A stretch of DNA of 64,000 nucleotides from Phytohabitans suffuscus (GTDB lineage Bacteria > Actinomycetota > Actinomycetes > Mycobacteriales > Micromonosporaceae): the NCBI RefSeq assembly GCF_011764565.1, contig NZ_AP022871.1, positions 8,866,320 through 8,930,319 of the forward strand, read 5' to 3'. Positions 63,665 to 64,000 of the stretch are shown piece after piece. The notes under the pieces are model-generated. The model was not told where the DNA came from and made no database searches. It saw only the letters and a program-made list of their open reading frames with translations. The position numbers and the translations under genes were made by a program. Within the stretch, counting starts at the first letter, position 1, and the number at the start of each line of letters is the position of its first letter.

Positions 63665-64000
63665 TCAGCCCGGCGCCGGCAGGGTGCGGCCGGCCTTCTC
63701 GTACTGCCGGCGGACGCCGGTGAGCAGGTGCTCCTCGGTGACGACCCGGCCGTTCGCCGCGGCCAGGTACGCCGCCTCCAGGGTCGCGTCGCGGATCTGC
63801 GCGCCGGTCAGGTTGTACCGGCGGGCCAGCGCGCCCCGGTCGATGCCGGCGGCGACCGGAAGCTGGGGCGGCACCACCCGCTCCCACAGCGCGACCCGCT
63901 CCCCCACCCCGGGCTCGGTGAACCCGACGACCGCGTGCAGCCGCCGCTGGAACGCCTCGTCGATGTTGGCCAGCAGGTTGGTGGTGAGCACGACCACGCC
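63665..64000 (-). CDS. AAA+ ATPase, C-terminal part, eCIS type (runs off the right edge)
   Basis: The last 111 residues are visible: GVVVLTTNLLANIDEAFQRRL is the end of the AAA core (sensor-1 Asn and arginine-finger region), then FTEPGVGERVALWERVVPP and the lid helices LARRYNLTGAQIRDATLEAAYLA, ending with RRQYEKAGRTLPAPG. This lid and tail are typical of the ATPase conserved in extracellular contractile injection loci (Afp15/Pvc15-like). Its function there is not fully known. The upstream part would carry Walker A and B, outside the window. Confidence 0.8.
   Translation of the reverse strand, partial: GVVVLTTNLLANIDEAFQRRLHAVVGFTEPGVGERVALWERVVPPQLPVAAGIDRGALARRYNLTGAQIRDATLEAAYLAAANGRVVTEEHLLTGVRRQYEKAGRTLPAPG

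Noticed and set aside
1..64000. tRNA, rRNA or riboswitch genes
   Set aside because: I looked for cloverleaf-like arms with CCA-type ends and known leader motifs in the intergenic regions and found none I could support by eye.

Overview
The window is high-GC DNA with GTG and TTG starts, AGGAGG-type ribosome binding sites and long runs of genes overlapping at ATGA. It carries CBM2, DUF222-HNH, PucR, IclR and SPFH-type genes. This points to a filamentous actinomycete, most likely Micromonosporaceae-like; the family is inferred, not proven. Many genes are split by a single-base slip in a short G or C run (16 cases, 15 of them a missing base), so the assembly probably has residual homopolymer errors. 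I annotate such genes at full length and mark the break.

Layout. (1) 1-15.2 kb, minus strand: one long operon. It encodes an OppBCDF/Dpp-type ABC importer without a binding protein, a tandem CaiB-type CoA transferase, three amidohydrolases, an NHL-repeat protein, a stand-alone MetE-C-like zinc protein, an SDR, an acyl-CoA synthetase fused to a MaoC hydratase and an acyl-CoA dehydrogenase. An IclR regulator precedes it. (2) 16.3-20.5 kb, plus strand: a TIM-barrel hydrolase, cupin, HpcH/HpaI aldolase, lipocalin-like protein and a second IclR. (3) 20.7-30.1 kb, plus strand: VOC protein, three alpha/beta hydrolases, FAD hydroxylase, acyl-CoA synthetase, IpdB-like and IpdA-like CoA-transferase-fold proteins, and a KstD-like flavoprotein. 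This looks like hydroxylation, ring cleavage and CoA-thioester breakdown of a cyclic compound. (4) 30.1-33.8 kb: a minisatellite, a DUF222-HNH gene and a complete IS4-family element with a 10-bp target duplication. (5) 34-39.8 kb: aldo-keto reductase diverging from aldehyde dehydrogenase, alcohol dehydrogenase and a BphC-like protein, then a PucR-type regulator. A roughly 35-bp motif upstream of segments 3 and 5, with a shorter relative upstream of segment 1, suggests one regulon.

(6) 40-57 kb: a mixed region with a secreted CBM2-pectate lyase, mannose-6-phosphate isomerase, a DUF6002-like gene next to a Rossmann oxidoreductase, a membrane protein, a secreted S1 protease, a half ABC exporter, GDP-mannose dehydratase, EF-hand, DoxX, SPFH and META-lipoprotein genes. 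It also holds remnants of a pectate lyase and of a SARP-type regulator, and a family of dispersed intergenic repeats. (7) 57-64 kb, minus strand: the C-terminus of an eCIS-type AAA+ ATPase, a very large modular protein ending in an HNH-like nuclease region, a double-CXXCG immunity-like protein and a small charged protein. I read this as the cargo end of an extracellular contractile injection locus that continues beyond the right edge.

The most unusual structural feature is a recurrent class of tandem repeats sitting exactly on gene junctions. The repeated unit (15-57 bp) carries the stop codon of the upstream gene and/or the start codon of the downstream gene, so ATGA or TGAATG junctions have been multiplied. 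I see this at nine or more places.
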